A stretch of DNA of 64,000 nt. Source: Lentzea albidocapillata (lineage in GTDB: Bacteria > Actinomycetota > Actinomycetes > Mycobacteriales > Pseudonocardiaceae). The stretch spans positions 310,001 through 374,000 of the forward strand of contig NZ_JOEA01000003.1 of NCBI RefSeq assembly GCF_000719115.1, given 5' to 3'. A model generated the notes under the pieces. The model saw nothing but the letters and a program-made list of their open reading frames with translations. It was not told where the DNA came from and made no database searches. The position numbers and the translations under genes were made by a program. This document shows, one piece after another, positions 9,072-18,174 of this stretch; within the stretch, counting starts at the first letter, position 1, and each line of letters starts with the position of its first letter.

Positions 9072-9865
9072 GTCGGCCCGCTGATCCACCGGTCGCGCAG
9101 ACCGGCCAGCACACCGACGGACACCAGCAGCAGCACGATGCTCAGCACGATCGCCGCGTCCGGGTCCGTTTCCAGGGCCAGGTAGACCGCCAGCGGCATG
9201 GTCGTCGTCTCGCCGGGGAAGTTGCCCGCGAACGTGATCGTCGCACCGAACTCCCCCAGCGCCCGCGCCCAGCACAGCACCGCCCCCGCCACCACGCCGG
9301 GCAGCACCGACGGCAGCGTCACCCGCCGGAACGTCAGCCACCGGGACGCACCCAGCGTGGCCGCCGCCTCCTCGTAACGCGGATCGGCGGCCCGCAGCGC
9401 GCCCTCCACCGAGATCACCAGGAACGGCATGGCCACGAACGCCTCCGCGACGACGACCCCGGCGGTGGTGAACGGCAGCGAGATGCCGAACCAGGCGTCG
9501 AGGTGCTCGCCGATCAGCCCGCGCCGGCCCAGCACCAGCAACAACGCGACGCCGCCGACGACCGGTGGCAGCACGAGCGGCACGGTGACAAGCGCGCGCA
9601 GGAATCCTCGTCCCGGCAGGCCGGACCGAGCCAGCAGCCAGGCCAGCGGGATGCCGAGGAACAGGCACAGCACCGTCGCCAGCGAGGCGCAGATCAGCGA
9701 CAACCGCAGCGCCTCACCGACTTCGGCACTGAGCGAAGTGGACAGTGAGGCCCAGGGAGTCTTGATGAGCAGCCCGGCGAGCGGCACCAGCAGGAACGCC
9801 AGGCCGATGACGGCGGGCAGGACGAGGACGACGGGCAGCCGTCCGTGCACTCGGTTGCGCCTCAC
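9068..9865 (-). CDS. modB: Molybdate ABC transporter permease
   Basis: 265 residues with about six hydrophobic membrane segments. The EAA loop (PRYEEAAATLGASRW...P) for docking to ModC lies at ~165-185. It forms the molybdate channel in the cytoplasmic membrane. Start GTG 9865 overlaps the modA stop by 4 nt (GTGA). Order modA-modB-modC is the standard operon order. Confidence in molybdate rather than tungstate or sulfate comes from the ModA partner. Confidence 0.93.
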   Translation of the reverse strand: MRRNRVHGRLPVVLVLPAVIGLAFLLVPLAGLLIKTPWASLSTSLSAEVGEALRLSLICASLATVLCLFLGIPLAWLLARSGLPGRGFLRALVTVPLVLPPVVGGVALLLVLGRRGLIGEHLDAWFGISLPFTTAGVVVAEAFVAMPFLVISVEGALRAADPRYEEAAATLGASRWLTFRRVTLPSVLPGVVAGAVLCWARALGEFGATITFAGNFPGETTTMPLAVYLALETDPDAAIVLSIVLLLVSVGVLAGLRDRWISGPT

Positions 9866-10632
9866 GGGTTGTCGAAGCCCGCCGCGCTCAGCACCGCGCG
9901 GCCCTTGCCGGACAGCACGAAGTCCACGAAGGCCTTGGCGGCCACGGCATTGGGTGCCTTGGCCAGCGGGGCGATCGGGTAGTCGTTGACCGCCTGCGCG
10001 GACTCGGCGAACTCGATGCCCTCGACCTTGTCGCCCGCGGCCTTCGCGTCCGTCCGGTAGACGAGCGCGGCGTCGACCTCGCCGAGCGAGACCTTGGTGA
10101 GCACCGCCTTGACGTCCTGCTCCAGCGTGTCCGGCGCGGGCGTGACCTTGGCGAGCTCGAAGACCTTCTTCGACGCGGCACCGCACGGCACCTGCTCCGC
10201 GCACAGCGCGATCTTCTTGCCGGCGTCGGCGAAGTCCGCGAGTCGCGAGATCCCGCCGGGGTTGCCCTTCGGCACCACGATGGCGAGCTTGTTCTTCGCG
10301 AACGTCCTCGGCGCGTCCGTGATCGTCTTCGTGTCGGTCACCTGCTTCATGTTCGCAGGAGCGGCGCTCGCGAACACGTCGGCGGGCGCGCCCTGGTCGA
10401 GCTGCTGCGCGAGCGCCGAACTGCCGCCGAAGTTGAACCTGACCTTCGTGCCGGGGTTGGCCTCCTCGAAGTCCTCGCCCAGCCGGGTGAACGTCTCGGT
10501 CAGCGACGCCGCCGCGAACACGGTGACGTCACCGGTGACGGTCCCGGACGCGGTGGCCGCCCGGTCGCCGGAGCCGCACCCCGCGAGCACCAGCGCGGCG
10601 CCCACGAGCACGCTGTTCGCGATTCTGGACAT
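9862..10632 (-). CDS. modA: Molybdate-binding lipoprotein
   Basis: 256 residues. N-terminal lipoprotein signal with lipobox LAGC (~17-20), so the protein is anchored to the outer face of the membrane. The family start VTVFAAASLTETF, the FGGSSALAQQLDQGAPADVFASA stretch, and the late LVYRTDAKAAG are ModA-type oxyanion-binding elements. It captures molybdate and hands it to ModB. ATG 10632, with GGAGGCC upstream, gives a proper signal peptide; a longer in-frame start at 10683 would not. First gene of modABC. Confidence 0.94.
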   Translation of the reverse strand: MSRIANSVLVGAALVLAGCGSGDRAATASGTVTGDVTVFAAASLTETFTRLGEDFEEANPGTKVRFNFGGSSALAQQLDQGAPADVFASAAPANMKQVTDTKTITDAPRTFAKNKLAIVVPKGNPGGISRLADFADAGKKIALCAEQVPCGAASKKVFELAKVTPAPDTLEQDVKAVLTKVSLGEVDAALVYRTDAKAAGDKVEGIEFAESAQAVNDYPIAPLAKAPNAVAAKAFVDFVLSGKGRAVLSAAGFDNP

Positions 10633-10700
10633 GGTCCCGGCCTCCAGGCGGTCGACTTCAAGGCCGATCCGCAGATTCGGCACTCCCTCATCTTAGGTTC

Positions 10701-10747
10701 CGCTTCTACGGATGCAATGCCCACCCTGAGGAGCTTCTGCGGATCGC
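10701..10747. promoter_or_regulatory. Direct repeats in the mod/dehydratase divergent region
   Basis: Two near-identical direct repeats, CGCTTCTACGGATGC (from 10701) and AGCTTCTGCGGATCGC (from 10732), start 31 nt apart, about three helical turns. They lie in the 160-bp gap between modA and the divergent dehydratase gene. This arrangement suits a regulator dimer or tandem binding. A molybdate-responsive regulator is one idea, but none is encoded nearby. Confidence 0.4.
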
Positions 10748-10792
10748 TGCTACGGCGTACCGTGGCGGTTCGGCGCACCCTAGGCTGGCGCC

Positions 10793-11749
10793 ATGGCGGA
10801 GCTGCTGACCATCGACGACGTCCGGGCCGCGGCCGAGGTGCTCGACGGACGGGTGCTGCGCACGCCCACGCTCCCCTCGCCGGGACTGTCCGCGCTGCTG
10901 GGCGTTGCGACGACGGTGAAGCTGGAACTGTTGCAGCGCAGCGGTTCGTTCAAGACGCGCGGCGCGTTCGCGAAGATCCTCTCGCTGTCCGCCGATGCAC
11001 GGGCGGCTGGTGTCGTCGGGGTCAGCGGCGGCAACCACGGGATAGCGCTGGCCGTCGCCGCGCGCGAACTCGGCGTGGCCGCGACCGTCGTGATGCCCTC
11101 CACGGCGCCCGCGCGCTCGGTCGAACTCGCTCGGGCATCCGGTGCGGACGTGCGGCTCACCGACGGCCTGGCGGCGGCGTTCGCGCTGCTGAACGACCTG
11201 GTGGAGGCGGGCGCGACGCTCGTGCACCCCTACGACGACCCGGTCGTGGTCGCCGGGCAGGGCACCGCGGGCCTGGAGTTCGCGACCGACGCGCCGGCCG
11301 TCACCGACGTGCTGGTGAGCATCGGCGGCGGTGGATTCATCGCGGGCGTCGCGACGGCGTTCCACGCGCTCGTGCCCGGCGTGCGCGTGTGGGGCGTCGA
11401 GGTCGAGGGCGCGGACGCGATGCACCGCGCACTCGCCGCGGGTGGTCCGGTGGAGATCGCGCCGACGTCGATCGTCTCGACCCTCTCGGCGCCGCACGTG
11501 TCGCAGCTGACCTACGACCACGCCGTCGCGCTGGTCGAGGACGTCCTGGTGGTGTCCGACGCGGACGCCGTGCGGGGGTCGGTCACGCTGGCCGAGACGC
11601 AGAAGGTGTGGGCGGAACCCGCCGCCGGGTGCCTGGTGGCGGCGGCGCCCGCCGTGCTCGACCGGGTCGGTCCCGGCGCGCGGCTGGGCATCGTGGTGTG
11701 CGGCGGGAACGTGACCTTCGCGGACATGGCCCGCTGGACGAACTCCTAG
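10793..11749 (+). CDS. PLP-dependent threonine/serine dehydratase family protein
   Basis: 318 residues, fold type II PLP enzyme. The PLP lysine lies in GSFKTRGAFAK (~53), the phosphate-binding loop is SIGGGGFIAG (~175), and VSGGNHGIALA is the substrate Ser/Asn loop. There is no C-terminal ACT regulatory domain, so it resembles the short catabolic threonine/serine dehydratases (or serine/hydroxyaspartate racemase-like enzymes) rather than IlvA. The reaction expected is deamination of a hydroxy-amino acid to a 2-oxo acid. A TAGGCT -10-like hexamer just before ATG 10793 suggests a near-leaderless transcript. Confidence 0.87.
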   Translation: MAELLTIDDVRAAAEVLDGRVLRTPTLPSPGLSALLGVATTVKLELLQRSGSFKTRGAFAKILSLSADARAAGVVGVSGGNHGIALAVAARELGVAATVVMPSTAPARSVELARASGADVRLTDGLAAAFALLNDLVEAGATLVHPYDDPVVVAGQGTAGLEFATDAPAVTDVLVSIGGGGFIAGVATAFHALVPGVRVWGVEVEGADAMHRALAAGGPVEIAPTSIVSTLSAPHVSQLTYDHAVALVEDVLVVSDADAVRGSVTLAETQKVWAEPAAGCLVAAAPAVLDRVGPGARLGIVVCGGNVTFADMARWTNS

Positions 11750-11833
11750 GCCGCTGCGCGCAACGGTTTCGACGGTCTCGCGGCGTGGCCGTGGAGCTGG
11801 TTTTCGCACTTCAACGCTGGGTACTCGGCTGAC

Positions 11834-12046
11834 ATGGAGACCACGGAGGAGGACGGGGAGACCGAGTTGCGGCAGGTGCTGGACGACCTGTCCTACCCGG
11901 CCGACAAGGTGCGCATCGTCATCTGTGCCGAAGTCCACGACCTCGGCACCGACCTCCGCCGCCGGCTGCACCACCTCCCCCACCGCCGCTACACCTCTCC
12001 GTCCGAGGTGCTGGACGCGCTGTCGTCCGGCACGACCCGGCCGTGA
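11834..12046 (+). CDS. DUF2795-type small protein
   Basis: 70 residues. The core ELRQVLDDLSYPADKVRIV... followed by a short helix and YTSPSEVLDAL resembles the DUF2795 family, common in actinobacteria and of unknown function. No signal peptide or membrane segment. It begins 84 bp after the dehydratase stop and is followed by a strong hairpin terminator. Confidence 0.7.
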   Translation: METTEEDGETELRQVLDDLSYPADKVRIVICAEVHDLGTDLRRRLHHLPHRRYTSPSEVLDALSSGTTRP

Positions 12047-12090
12047 ACTCGTTGGGGGACAACGACCGGCACGGCTTGCGGTCGCCGTGA

Positions 12091-12126
12091 CGGCGCGGGA
12101 CCTGTCAGCCGGCAGGTCCCGCGCCG
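12091..12126. terminator. Bidirectional hairpin terminator
   Basis: A perfect 14-bp GC-rich stem (12091-12104 with 12113-12126) and an 8-nt loop, without a T-tract as is usual in actinobacteria. It lies between the converging DUF2795 gene and rpf gene and can serve both. Confidence 0.8.
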
Positions 12127-12130
12127 GACG

Positions 12131-12963
<833 letters not shown>

Positions 12964-13356
12964 TCACCTGTCGGTGTGCTCGGAGTACGCGGCGGCACTG
13001 AGTCGCTGACGCTCGCGCTTGAGCTGCTTCTCGAAACCGTGCCGCTCGCCGTCCGCCAAGTCGTCCCGGACGGCGCGTTCGACGTCGCGGAACACGTCGT
13101 GGTACATGTCGTCGTAGTCCTCGACGATCTGGAAGGTCCACCGTCCAGGAAGGACGTTGCGGCCGAGCAGCTCGCGTTGCACGCGGTTCGCGTGGTCGGT
13201 GTGCCCCGCCTCGCGCAACGCCGTGACCGCGTCACCGAGCTCGAAGTCGGCGGTGCCGGTGAGCTGGTGGAACGAGTACAGGTGACCACGGGCGCGTTCG
13301 GTGGTCTCCAGCGCCTTGCGGAGCTTGCCCAGCGCCTCGATCGTCTTGTCGTCCAT
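12964..13356 (-). CDS. Conserved hypothetical helical protein
   Basis: 130 residues, charged and apparently all-helical (KTIEALGKLRKALETTERARGHL..., then FQIVEDYDDMYHDVFRDVERAV), with no signal peptide or membrane segment. Similar short proteins occur in actinobacteria without known function. ATG 13356 starts it; a longer open frame upstream overlaps the divergent carboxylate-amine ligase and is not credible. The 84-bp gap to that gene must hold both promoters. Confidence 0.7.
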   Translation of the reverse strand: MDDKTIEALGKLRKALETTERARGHLYSFHQLTGTADFELGDAVTALREAGHTDHANRVQRELLGRNVLPGRWTFQIVEDYDDMYHDVFRDVERAVRDDLADGERHGFEKQLKRERQRLSAAAYSEHTDR

Positions 13357-13440
13357 ACCGGCCCGAGTACCCCGTTGTGGTTCGCCCCTATCCCGCACGG
13401 GTACTCGGGCGGCGAGGTCCAGAAGAGCGGAGATGGGCAC

Positions 13441-14430
13441 TTGCCGGATGCGTGCGCTGACACCGTTGGGGTGGAAGAAGAGTTTCTGCTCGTCGACGCT
13501 GCGTCCCAGCGGACGGTGATGCGCGCGCAGGCCGTGCTGGCGAGGGTGCGGGACACCGAACTGACGAAGTTTCACGCGGAGCTGGCCGGAACCCAGGTGG
13601 AGGCCGCGACCGGACCGTGCACCGGTGTGGCCGCCCTGGGTGAGGCACTCACGCAGGCCCGCGCGATGCTCGCCGGCGCCGCCCGTGCGGAAGGCGTGGA
13701 GCTGATCTCCCGCGGCACGCCGGTCAAAGCCGCGACGCGCTCGGTCATCGCGGACGGCTCACGGTTCCACCGCGTCCTCGACATGTACGCGGGCGTCGTC
13801 GAGGACTACGAGGCGTGCGGCTGCCACGTGCACGTCGGTGTGCCGGACCGCGAGACCGCGGTGGCCGTGCTGAACCACGTACGGCCGTGGCTGCCGACGC
13901 TGCTGGCCCTGTCCGCCAACTCCTCCGGCCACGGCTACGCGAGCTGGCGGATGGTGCTGCAGTCGAGGTTCCCCGGCTCGGGCGTGCCTCCGCTGTTCCG
14001 CGACGCGCGGGACTACGACGCCCACGTCGCCCGGATGGTGACCTGCGGAACGCTCGTGGACGCGGCGCAGTCGTTCTGGCTGGTGCGGCTGGCATCCCGG
14101 CTGCCGACCGTGGAGTTCCGCGCGGCGGACGCCGCTGCGGAGGTCGACGGCGCAGTGCTGCAGGCCGCACTGTCCCGTGCTCTCGTCCACGCCGCCCACG
14201 AGGACGTCCAGAAAGGCGTGGAACCTTCCGCGGTGCGCGACGACGTGCTCGCCGCCGCCGTGTGGACCGCGTCCAGGTACGGCATCGGCGGTGACGCGGT
14301 CGACCCGTGGCGGGAGTGCCGCGTGCCCGCGACCGTGCTGCTGGACGACCTGGTCGAGCACGTGACGCCCGCGTTGGAGGAGCGCCGCGAACTGGCGCTC
14401 GTGCGTGAGTTGGTCGCCGCGCGGGTATGA
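13441..14430 (+). CDS. GCS2-family carboxylate-amine ligase (YbdK-like), copy 1
   Basis: 329 residues. The hallmark N-terminus [11 protein letters not shown], then ACGCHVHVGVPDRETAVAVLNHVRPWLP and the late LPTVEFRAADAA match the glutamate-cysteine ligase type 2 / YbdK family, which forms amide bonds between a carboxylate and an amine with ATP. Start TTG 13441 is chosen because GGAGAT lies 6 nt upstream and it gives the usual short lead-in to VGVEEEF. The true substrate pair is not known; EgtA-like or mycothiol-related roles are only guesses. A divergent paralogue lies at 23034-24170. The stop is 7 bp before the next gene. Confidence 0.88.
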   Translation: MPDACADTVGVEEEFLLVDAASQRTVMRAQAVLARVRDTELTKFHAELAGTQVEAATGPCTGVAALGEALTQARAMLAGAARAEGVELISRGTPVKAATRSVIADGSRFHRVLDMYAGVVEDYEACGCHVHVGVPDRETAVAVLNHVRPWLPTLLALSANSSGHGYASWRMVLQSRFPGSGVPPLFRDARDYDAHVARMVTCGTLVDAAQSFWLVRLASRLPTVEFRAADAAAEVDGAVLQAALSRALVHAAHEDVQKGVEPSAVRDDVLAAAVWTASRYGIGGDAVDPWRECRVPATVLLDDLVEHVTPALEERRELALVRELVAARV

Positions 14431-14437
14431 CATCGGA

Positions 14438-15427
14438 GTGCAACTACCCTCGCCGCGCGGCCCCTTGTCAGAGCGGGTCGTCGCCACGCTGAACGGTGAA
14501 CCCGACGGACGCGTCATCGAGTTCGCCGACGCCGACCCGTACGGCGAAGACCTGACCATCGCTCTGCACATGTTGTACGAGCTGCATTACGGCGGTTTCG
14601 ACGGCGTGCACCCGGCCTGGGAGTGGGATCCGGAACTCCTGCGGCTGCGGGCTCGGATCGAGGACGTGTTCCTCACCCGACTCCGGTCCGACGTGGACGG
14701 CGGCGAGGACCTCGACGCGGCCCTGGGAGACCTGCTGGTCGAGCACGTTCCCGGCAGCGGGGTGTCACACCACCTGCGCGACAACGGGACCTGGGACCAG
14801 ATGTGCGAGTACTTCGCGCATCGTTCGGTGTACCACCACAAGGAAGCAGACCCGCATGCGTGGGTCATCCCCCGGTTACGGGGCAGGGCGAAGGCCGCGC
14901 TGGTGGCGGTGGAGTTCGACGAGTTCGGCGGTGGACGCGCCGATCGCATGCATTCCCGGCTCTACGCCGACCTGCTCGAAGGCGCGGGGATGTCCCCCGG
15001 CTACCTGCACTACCTCGACGACGTGCCGGCGCCCGCCATCGCGATCGTCAACATGATGTCGCTGTTCGGCCTGCACCGGTCGTCGCGCGGCGCCCTGGTC
15101 GGCCACTTCGCGGCAGCCGAGATCACGACGGCGCCGAGTGCCCGGCGCATGGCCCAGGCGTTGGAGCGCCTGGGCGCCGACCCGCGATGTGTCGAGTTCT
15201 TCACCGAGCACATCGAGGCCGACGCCGTGCACGAGCAGATCATGCGCAACGACGTCATCGGCTCGTTGCTGGAGCAGGAACCGTCACTCAGGGCCGACGT
15301 GGTGTTCGGCATCCAGGCGACGGAACACCTCGAGTCACGGCTCGCCGCTCACCTGCTGTCGTCCTGGGACTCGGGCGAGTCGTCACTGCGGACCCGGCGA
15401 CGGTGGCTGGTGTCGCAGAACGGATAG
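14438..15427 (+). CDS. Iron-containing redox enzyme family protein (haem-oxygenase-like fold)
   Basis: 329 residues from GTG 14438 (an in-frame GTG at 14405 would overlap the upstream gene). The sequence has the helical, His/Glu-rich pattern of the haem-oxygenase-like di-iron family: ALHMLYELHYGGF, then E...H pairs such as YFAHRSVYHHKEADPHAW and FFTEHIEADAVHEQIM, likely metal ligands. Reaction unknown; relatives include oxygenases and desaturase-like enzymes. It follows the YbdK gene by 7 bp, suggesting an operon, and its last 79 nt overlap the CDGSH gene on the other strand. Confidence 0.82.
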   Translation: MQLPSPRGPLSERVVATLNGEPDGRVIEFADADPYGEDLTIALHMLYELHYGGFDGVHPAWEWDPELLRLRARIEDVFLTRLRSDVDGGEDLDAALGDLLVEHVPGSGVSHHLRDNGTWDQMCEYFAHRSVYHHKEADPHAWVIPRLRGRAKAALVAVEFDEFGGGRADRMHSRLYADLLEGAGMSPGYLHYLDDVPAPAIAIVNMMSLFGLHRSSRGALVGHFAAAEITTAPSARRMAQALERLGADPRCVEFFTEHIEADAVHEQIMRNDVIGSLLEQEPSLRADVVFGIQATEHLESRLAAHLLSSWDSGESSLRTRRRWLVSQNG

Positions 15428-15576
15428 CGCTTGCTGCGGCGGCACGCGCACACCGCGACGACGAACCGATCGCTCGTGTGGGTCACGCCGTCGTCGGTGA
15501 CGAGTTCGACCGGCCCCTCAACCAGCACGGGGCCGTTCGGCACGATCGTCACCCTGCGCGAGCGGGCTTCGGTCAC
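15349..15576 (-). CDS. CDGSH iron-sulfur domain protein
   Basis: 75 residues, a single mitoNEET-like domain. C43-A-C45-R-R-S-K-R-Y-P-F-C54-D-T-S-H58 gives the three Cys and one His that hold a labile [2Fe-2S] cluster (consensus CDGSH reads CDTSH here). Such proteins transfer electrons or clusters. GTG 15576 lies inside the end of the HemK2-like gene (59-nt same-strand overlap), so the two are probably co-translated. The C-terminal 26 codons overlap the iron-redox gene antisense; C54 and H58 fall in that shared stretch. Confidence 0.85.
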   Translation of the reverse strand: MTEARSRRVTIVPNGPVLVEGPVELVTDDGVTHTSDRFVVAVCACRRSKRYPFCDTSHRRRVRSDDSPESQDDSR

Positions 15577-16204
15577 CGCGGATCACCACCAGTTCCTCGT
15601 CCACCTGTCCTGGCTCGATCAGGCCGTGCCGTTCCAGGAACGCCGTCCTGGACCGCATCACCGGCCCGAACGGCACCCGGCGCCGTTGCACGACAGAGGC
15701 TTTCAACCCGCACTCACGCAACTGCTGCAACGTCAGGTCCACTCCGCACAGTGCGGAGTGGACCATCAGCAGCACGCCGCCGGGCGCGAGCAGGTCGAAC
15801 GATAAGGCGCACAAGGGATTCAGGAGCTCGCGGCCGTCCAGCCCGGCGTCCCACGCCCTCGCCCTTCCTCGCGCGACGCAGTTCGCGGGCACGTACGGCG
15901 GATTGGCCAGCACGAGGTCGAAGCTCTCGTCTCTCACGACGTCGAGCACGTTGCCCTGGCGGACACGGATCGGCGCGCGGTTCATCAACGCGTTGATCCG
16001 TGCCGTCCACACGGCACGCCGGGAAACATCCACAGCGGTCACATCGGCGGCACCGGCGCGCATGGCGGCCAGCGCGAGCGCGCCCGTGCCGGTCCCGATG
16101 TCCAGAACGCGGGCGCCCCTGGGGATCGCTGCCGCGTGGAGCGCTTCAAGCAGAAGCGCGGTGTCGTCTTGGGGCGCGTACACGCCCCGCGCTCTGAGCA
16201 ACAT
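15518..16204 (-). CDS. HemK2/MTQ2-family protein methyltransferase
   Basis: 228 residues from ATG 16204 (an in-frame ATG at 16252 would add 16 residues; the shorter form matches the family start LLRARGVYAPQDDT). Class I SAM fold: VLDIGTGTGALALAAM binds SAM and LVLANPPYVP is the NPPY motif of enzymes that methylate the side-chain amide of Gln or Asn in proteins. Relatives modify release factors. The neighbourhood with a CDGSH protein and an iron-containing redox enzyme recurs in actinobacteria as I recall it; the functional link is not known. Confidence 0.85.
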   Translation of the reverse strand: MLLRARGVYAPQDDTALLLEALHAAAIPRGARVLDIGTGTGALALAAMRAGAADVTAVDVSRRAVWTARINALMNRAPIRVRQGNVLDVVRDESFDLVLANPPYVPANCVARGRARAWDAGLDGRELLNPLCALSFDLLAPGGVLLMVHSALCGVDLTLQQLRECGLKASVVQRRRVPFGPVMRSRTAFLERHGLIEPGQVDEELVVIRGDRSPLAQGDDRAERPRAG

Positions 16205-16318
16205 CACGAACGTGGAATCGGCCTGCCACAAGGCCTTGAAACAAGCTGACATCGCGTGTTTGCGGGCCGGTCACGGGGGCACCCGCCTCACAACTGTGTT
16301 TTTCGGGAAGGAGCCTCG

Positions 16319-17509
16319 ATGAAGGCGGTCACCTGGCACGGCAAGCGCGACGTCCGGGTGGAGACGGTGCCCGATCCCCGGATCGTGTCTCCGACGGACG
16401 CCGTCATCAGAGTCACCTCCACCGGTGTGTGCGGCTCGGATCTTCACCTGTACGAGGTGCTCGGCCCGTTCATGACCGAGGGCGACGTCCTGGGACACGA
16501 ACCCATGGGCGTCGTCGAGGAGGTCGGCGCGGAGGTCACCTCGCTCAAGGCCGGAGACCGGGTGGTCGTGCCGTTCAACATCTCCTGCGGCCACTGCTTC
16601 ATGTGCGAGCGCGGCCTGCAGTCGCAGTGCGAGACGACCCAGGTCACCAGCCAGGGCAAGGGCGCGGCGCTGTTCGGCTACACGGTGCTCTACGGGCAGG
16701 TGCCCGGCGGCCAGGCCGAGTACCTGCGGGTGCCCCAGGCGCAGTACGGGCCGATCAAGGTGCCGGACGGCCCGCCGGACGACCGGTTCGTCTACCTGTC
16801 CGACGTGCTGCCGACGGCCTGGCAGGCGGTCGAGTACGCCGAGATCCCGGCGGAAGGCTCCGTCGTGGTCTTCGGCCTCGGGCCGATCGGGCAGATGTGC
16901 GCCCGCGTCGCCCTGCACAAGGGCGCCGGCCTGGTCATCGGGATCGACCTCGTGTCCGAACGCCTGGCACGCGCCGAAGCGCACGGGGCAACGGTGATCG
17001 ACACACGCGACCACGACAACATCGGCGACGCCGTCCGCGCACTCACCTCGGGCCGGGGCGCGGACTCCGTCATCGACGCGGTGGGCATGGAGGCGCACGG
17101 CGCACCGGCCGCCCGGATCACGCACAACCTGGTGGCCGCACTGCCCAAGGCCGTCGGTGCGCTGATCACCGAGAAGGCGGGCATCGACCGCCTGAGCGTG
17201 CTGTACGCCGCCATCGACTCCGTGCGGCGCGGCGGCACGATCTCGCTGTCCGGCGTGTACGGCGGCATGATCGACCCGATGCCCATGATGGAACTGTTCG
17301 ACAAACAGATCAGGCTCCACATGGGACAGGCGAACGTGCACCGCTGGGTCGACGAGATCCTGCCGTTGCTCTCCGGCACCGACGATCCGCTCGGCGTCGA
17401 CGACTTCGCCACCCACCGGTTGCCGTTGCAGGAAGCCCCGCGCGCCTACGAGATGTTCCAGAAGAAGCTCCACGGCGCTCAGAAGGTCCTGCTGCAACCC
17501 GCGAGCTAG
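16319..17509 (+). CDS. Zinc-dependent alcohol dehydrogenase (formaldehyde-dehydrogenase-like)
   Basis: 396 residues, medium-chain dehydrogenase. Catalytic zinc site: GVCGSDLHLYE and LGHEPMGVVEEVG; structural zinc: four Cys in CGHCFMCERGLQSQC; NAD(P) Rossmann motif GLGPIGQMC. The long loop and the 396-residue length fit the glutathione-independent formaldehyde dehydrogenase-like branch. Cytoplasmic. ATG 16319 is preceded by GGGAAGGAG. Monocistronic: a perfect terminator hairpin begins 11 bp after the stop. Confidence 0.9.
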   Translation: MKAVTWHGKRDVRVETVPDPRIVSPTDAVIRVTSTGVCGSDLHLYEVLGPFMTEGDVLGHEPMGVVEEVGAEVTSLKAGDRVVVPFNISCGHCFMCERGLQSQCETTQVTSQGKGAALFGYTVLYGQVPGGQAEYLRVPQAQYGPIKVPDGPPDDRFVYLSDVLPTAWQAVEYAEIPAEGSVVVFGLGPIGQMCARVALHKGAGLVIGIDLVSERLARAEAHGATVIDTRDHDNIGDAVRALTSGRGADSVIDAVGMEAHGAPAARITHNLVAALPKAVGALITEKAGIDRLSVLYAAIDSVRRGGTISLSGVYGGMIDPMPMMELFDKQIRLHMGQANVHRWVDEILPLLSGTDDPLGVDDFATHRLPLQEAPRAYEMFQKKLHGAQKVLLQPAS

Positions 17510-17519
17510 AACCGCTACG

Positions 17520-17561
17520 GCGAAACGGTGGGCATCGCCTTTGCGATGCCCACCGTTTCGC
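17520..17561. terminator. Perfect 19-bp hairpin terminator
   Basis: GCGAAACGGTGGGCATCGC (17520-17538) pairs perfectly with 17543-17561 across a CTTT loop; no T-tract follows. It sits between the converging dehydrogenase and DUF4383 genes and is likely bidirectional. Confidence 0.9.
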
Positions 17562-17587
17562 TGTCATCAGGAATACCGGCACTCCGA

Positions 17588-18031
17588 TCAGCGCGTGCGC
17601 GCGACGCGGCTGCGGCCCAGCGCCAGACCGAGGGCGATCATGCCGACGCCGAGGAACAGGTGCAGCCAGTTGTCGGCGTTGTTGAGCGGCACGAAGTTGG
17701 CCTGGCTGTCGTGGTCGATCACCAACCCGTACAGCCACAGCACCAGGTAGATCGCTCCGCCGCCGACGAGGTACCAGTACGCGCCGCCGGGCGTGCGGGC
17801 CATCAGGAAGCCGGCCACGCCGAAGGCGAGGTGCACGATGTTGTGGAAGACCGACACCGCGAACAGCCCCAGCAGCAACGCCTGGGACTCGTGGCCGGCC
17901 AGCTCCAGCATGTCGTAGTTCGTGGTCAGGCCTGGGATGAACCCGGCGATGCCCACCAGCGTGAACACGGCGGCGACGACCATCGCGGCGATCTGGACGG
18001 TGCCACGTCGCGCCGTTTCGGTTCGGGACAT
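17588..18031 (-). CDS. DUF4383 membrane protein
   Basis: 147 residues with four hydrophobic segments: ~13-33, ~50-75 (LLLGLFAVSVFHNIVHLAFG), ~85-105 and ~120-140. The HNIVHLAFG and GGGAIYLVLWLYG stretches match DUF4383, a small actinobacterial integral membrane family of unknown function often found among stress genes. A SigB-like promoter (18097-18073) points at it, and it is divergent from the catalase gene, which fits a general stress role. Confidence 0.88.
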   Translation of the reverse strand: MSRTETARRGTVQIAAMVVAAVFTLVGIAGFIPGLTTNYDMLELAGHESQALLLGLFAVSVFHNIVHLAFGVAGFLMARTPGGAYWYLVGGGAIYLVLWLYGLVIDHDSQANFVPLNNADNWLHLFLGVGMIALGLALGRSRVARTR

Positions 18032-18072
18032 GACGACTCCCTCGGATATGAGCCCTCTTCGGACGCGATCGG

Positions 18073-18097
18073 CTACCCCCGCGAAGTCGCGCCAAAC
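18073..18097 (-). promoter_or_regulatory. SigB-like promoter for the DUF4383 gene
   Basis: On the minus strand GTTT (18097-18094), a 15-nt spacer and GGGTAG (18078-18073) fit the actinobacterial SigB pattern GNNT-N14-16-GGGTAY in all but the last base, 42 nt before the DUF4383 ATG. The -35 half is part of the palindrome AAACGTTT (18094-18101), which also gives a GTTT facing katE, followed after 14 nt by the weaker GGTGTC. Confidence 0.5.
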
Positions 18098-18174
18098 GTT
18101 TGTGCTCGAGTGGTTGGTGTCCGCGAATCACCGGATACTCCCTCACTGACATTCCCGTGCGGTAGGAGGATGCA

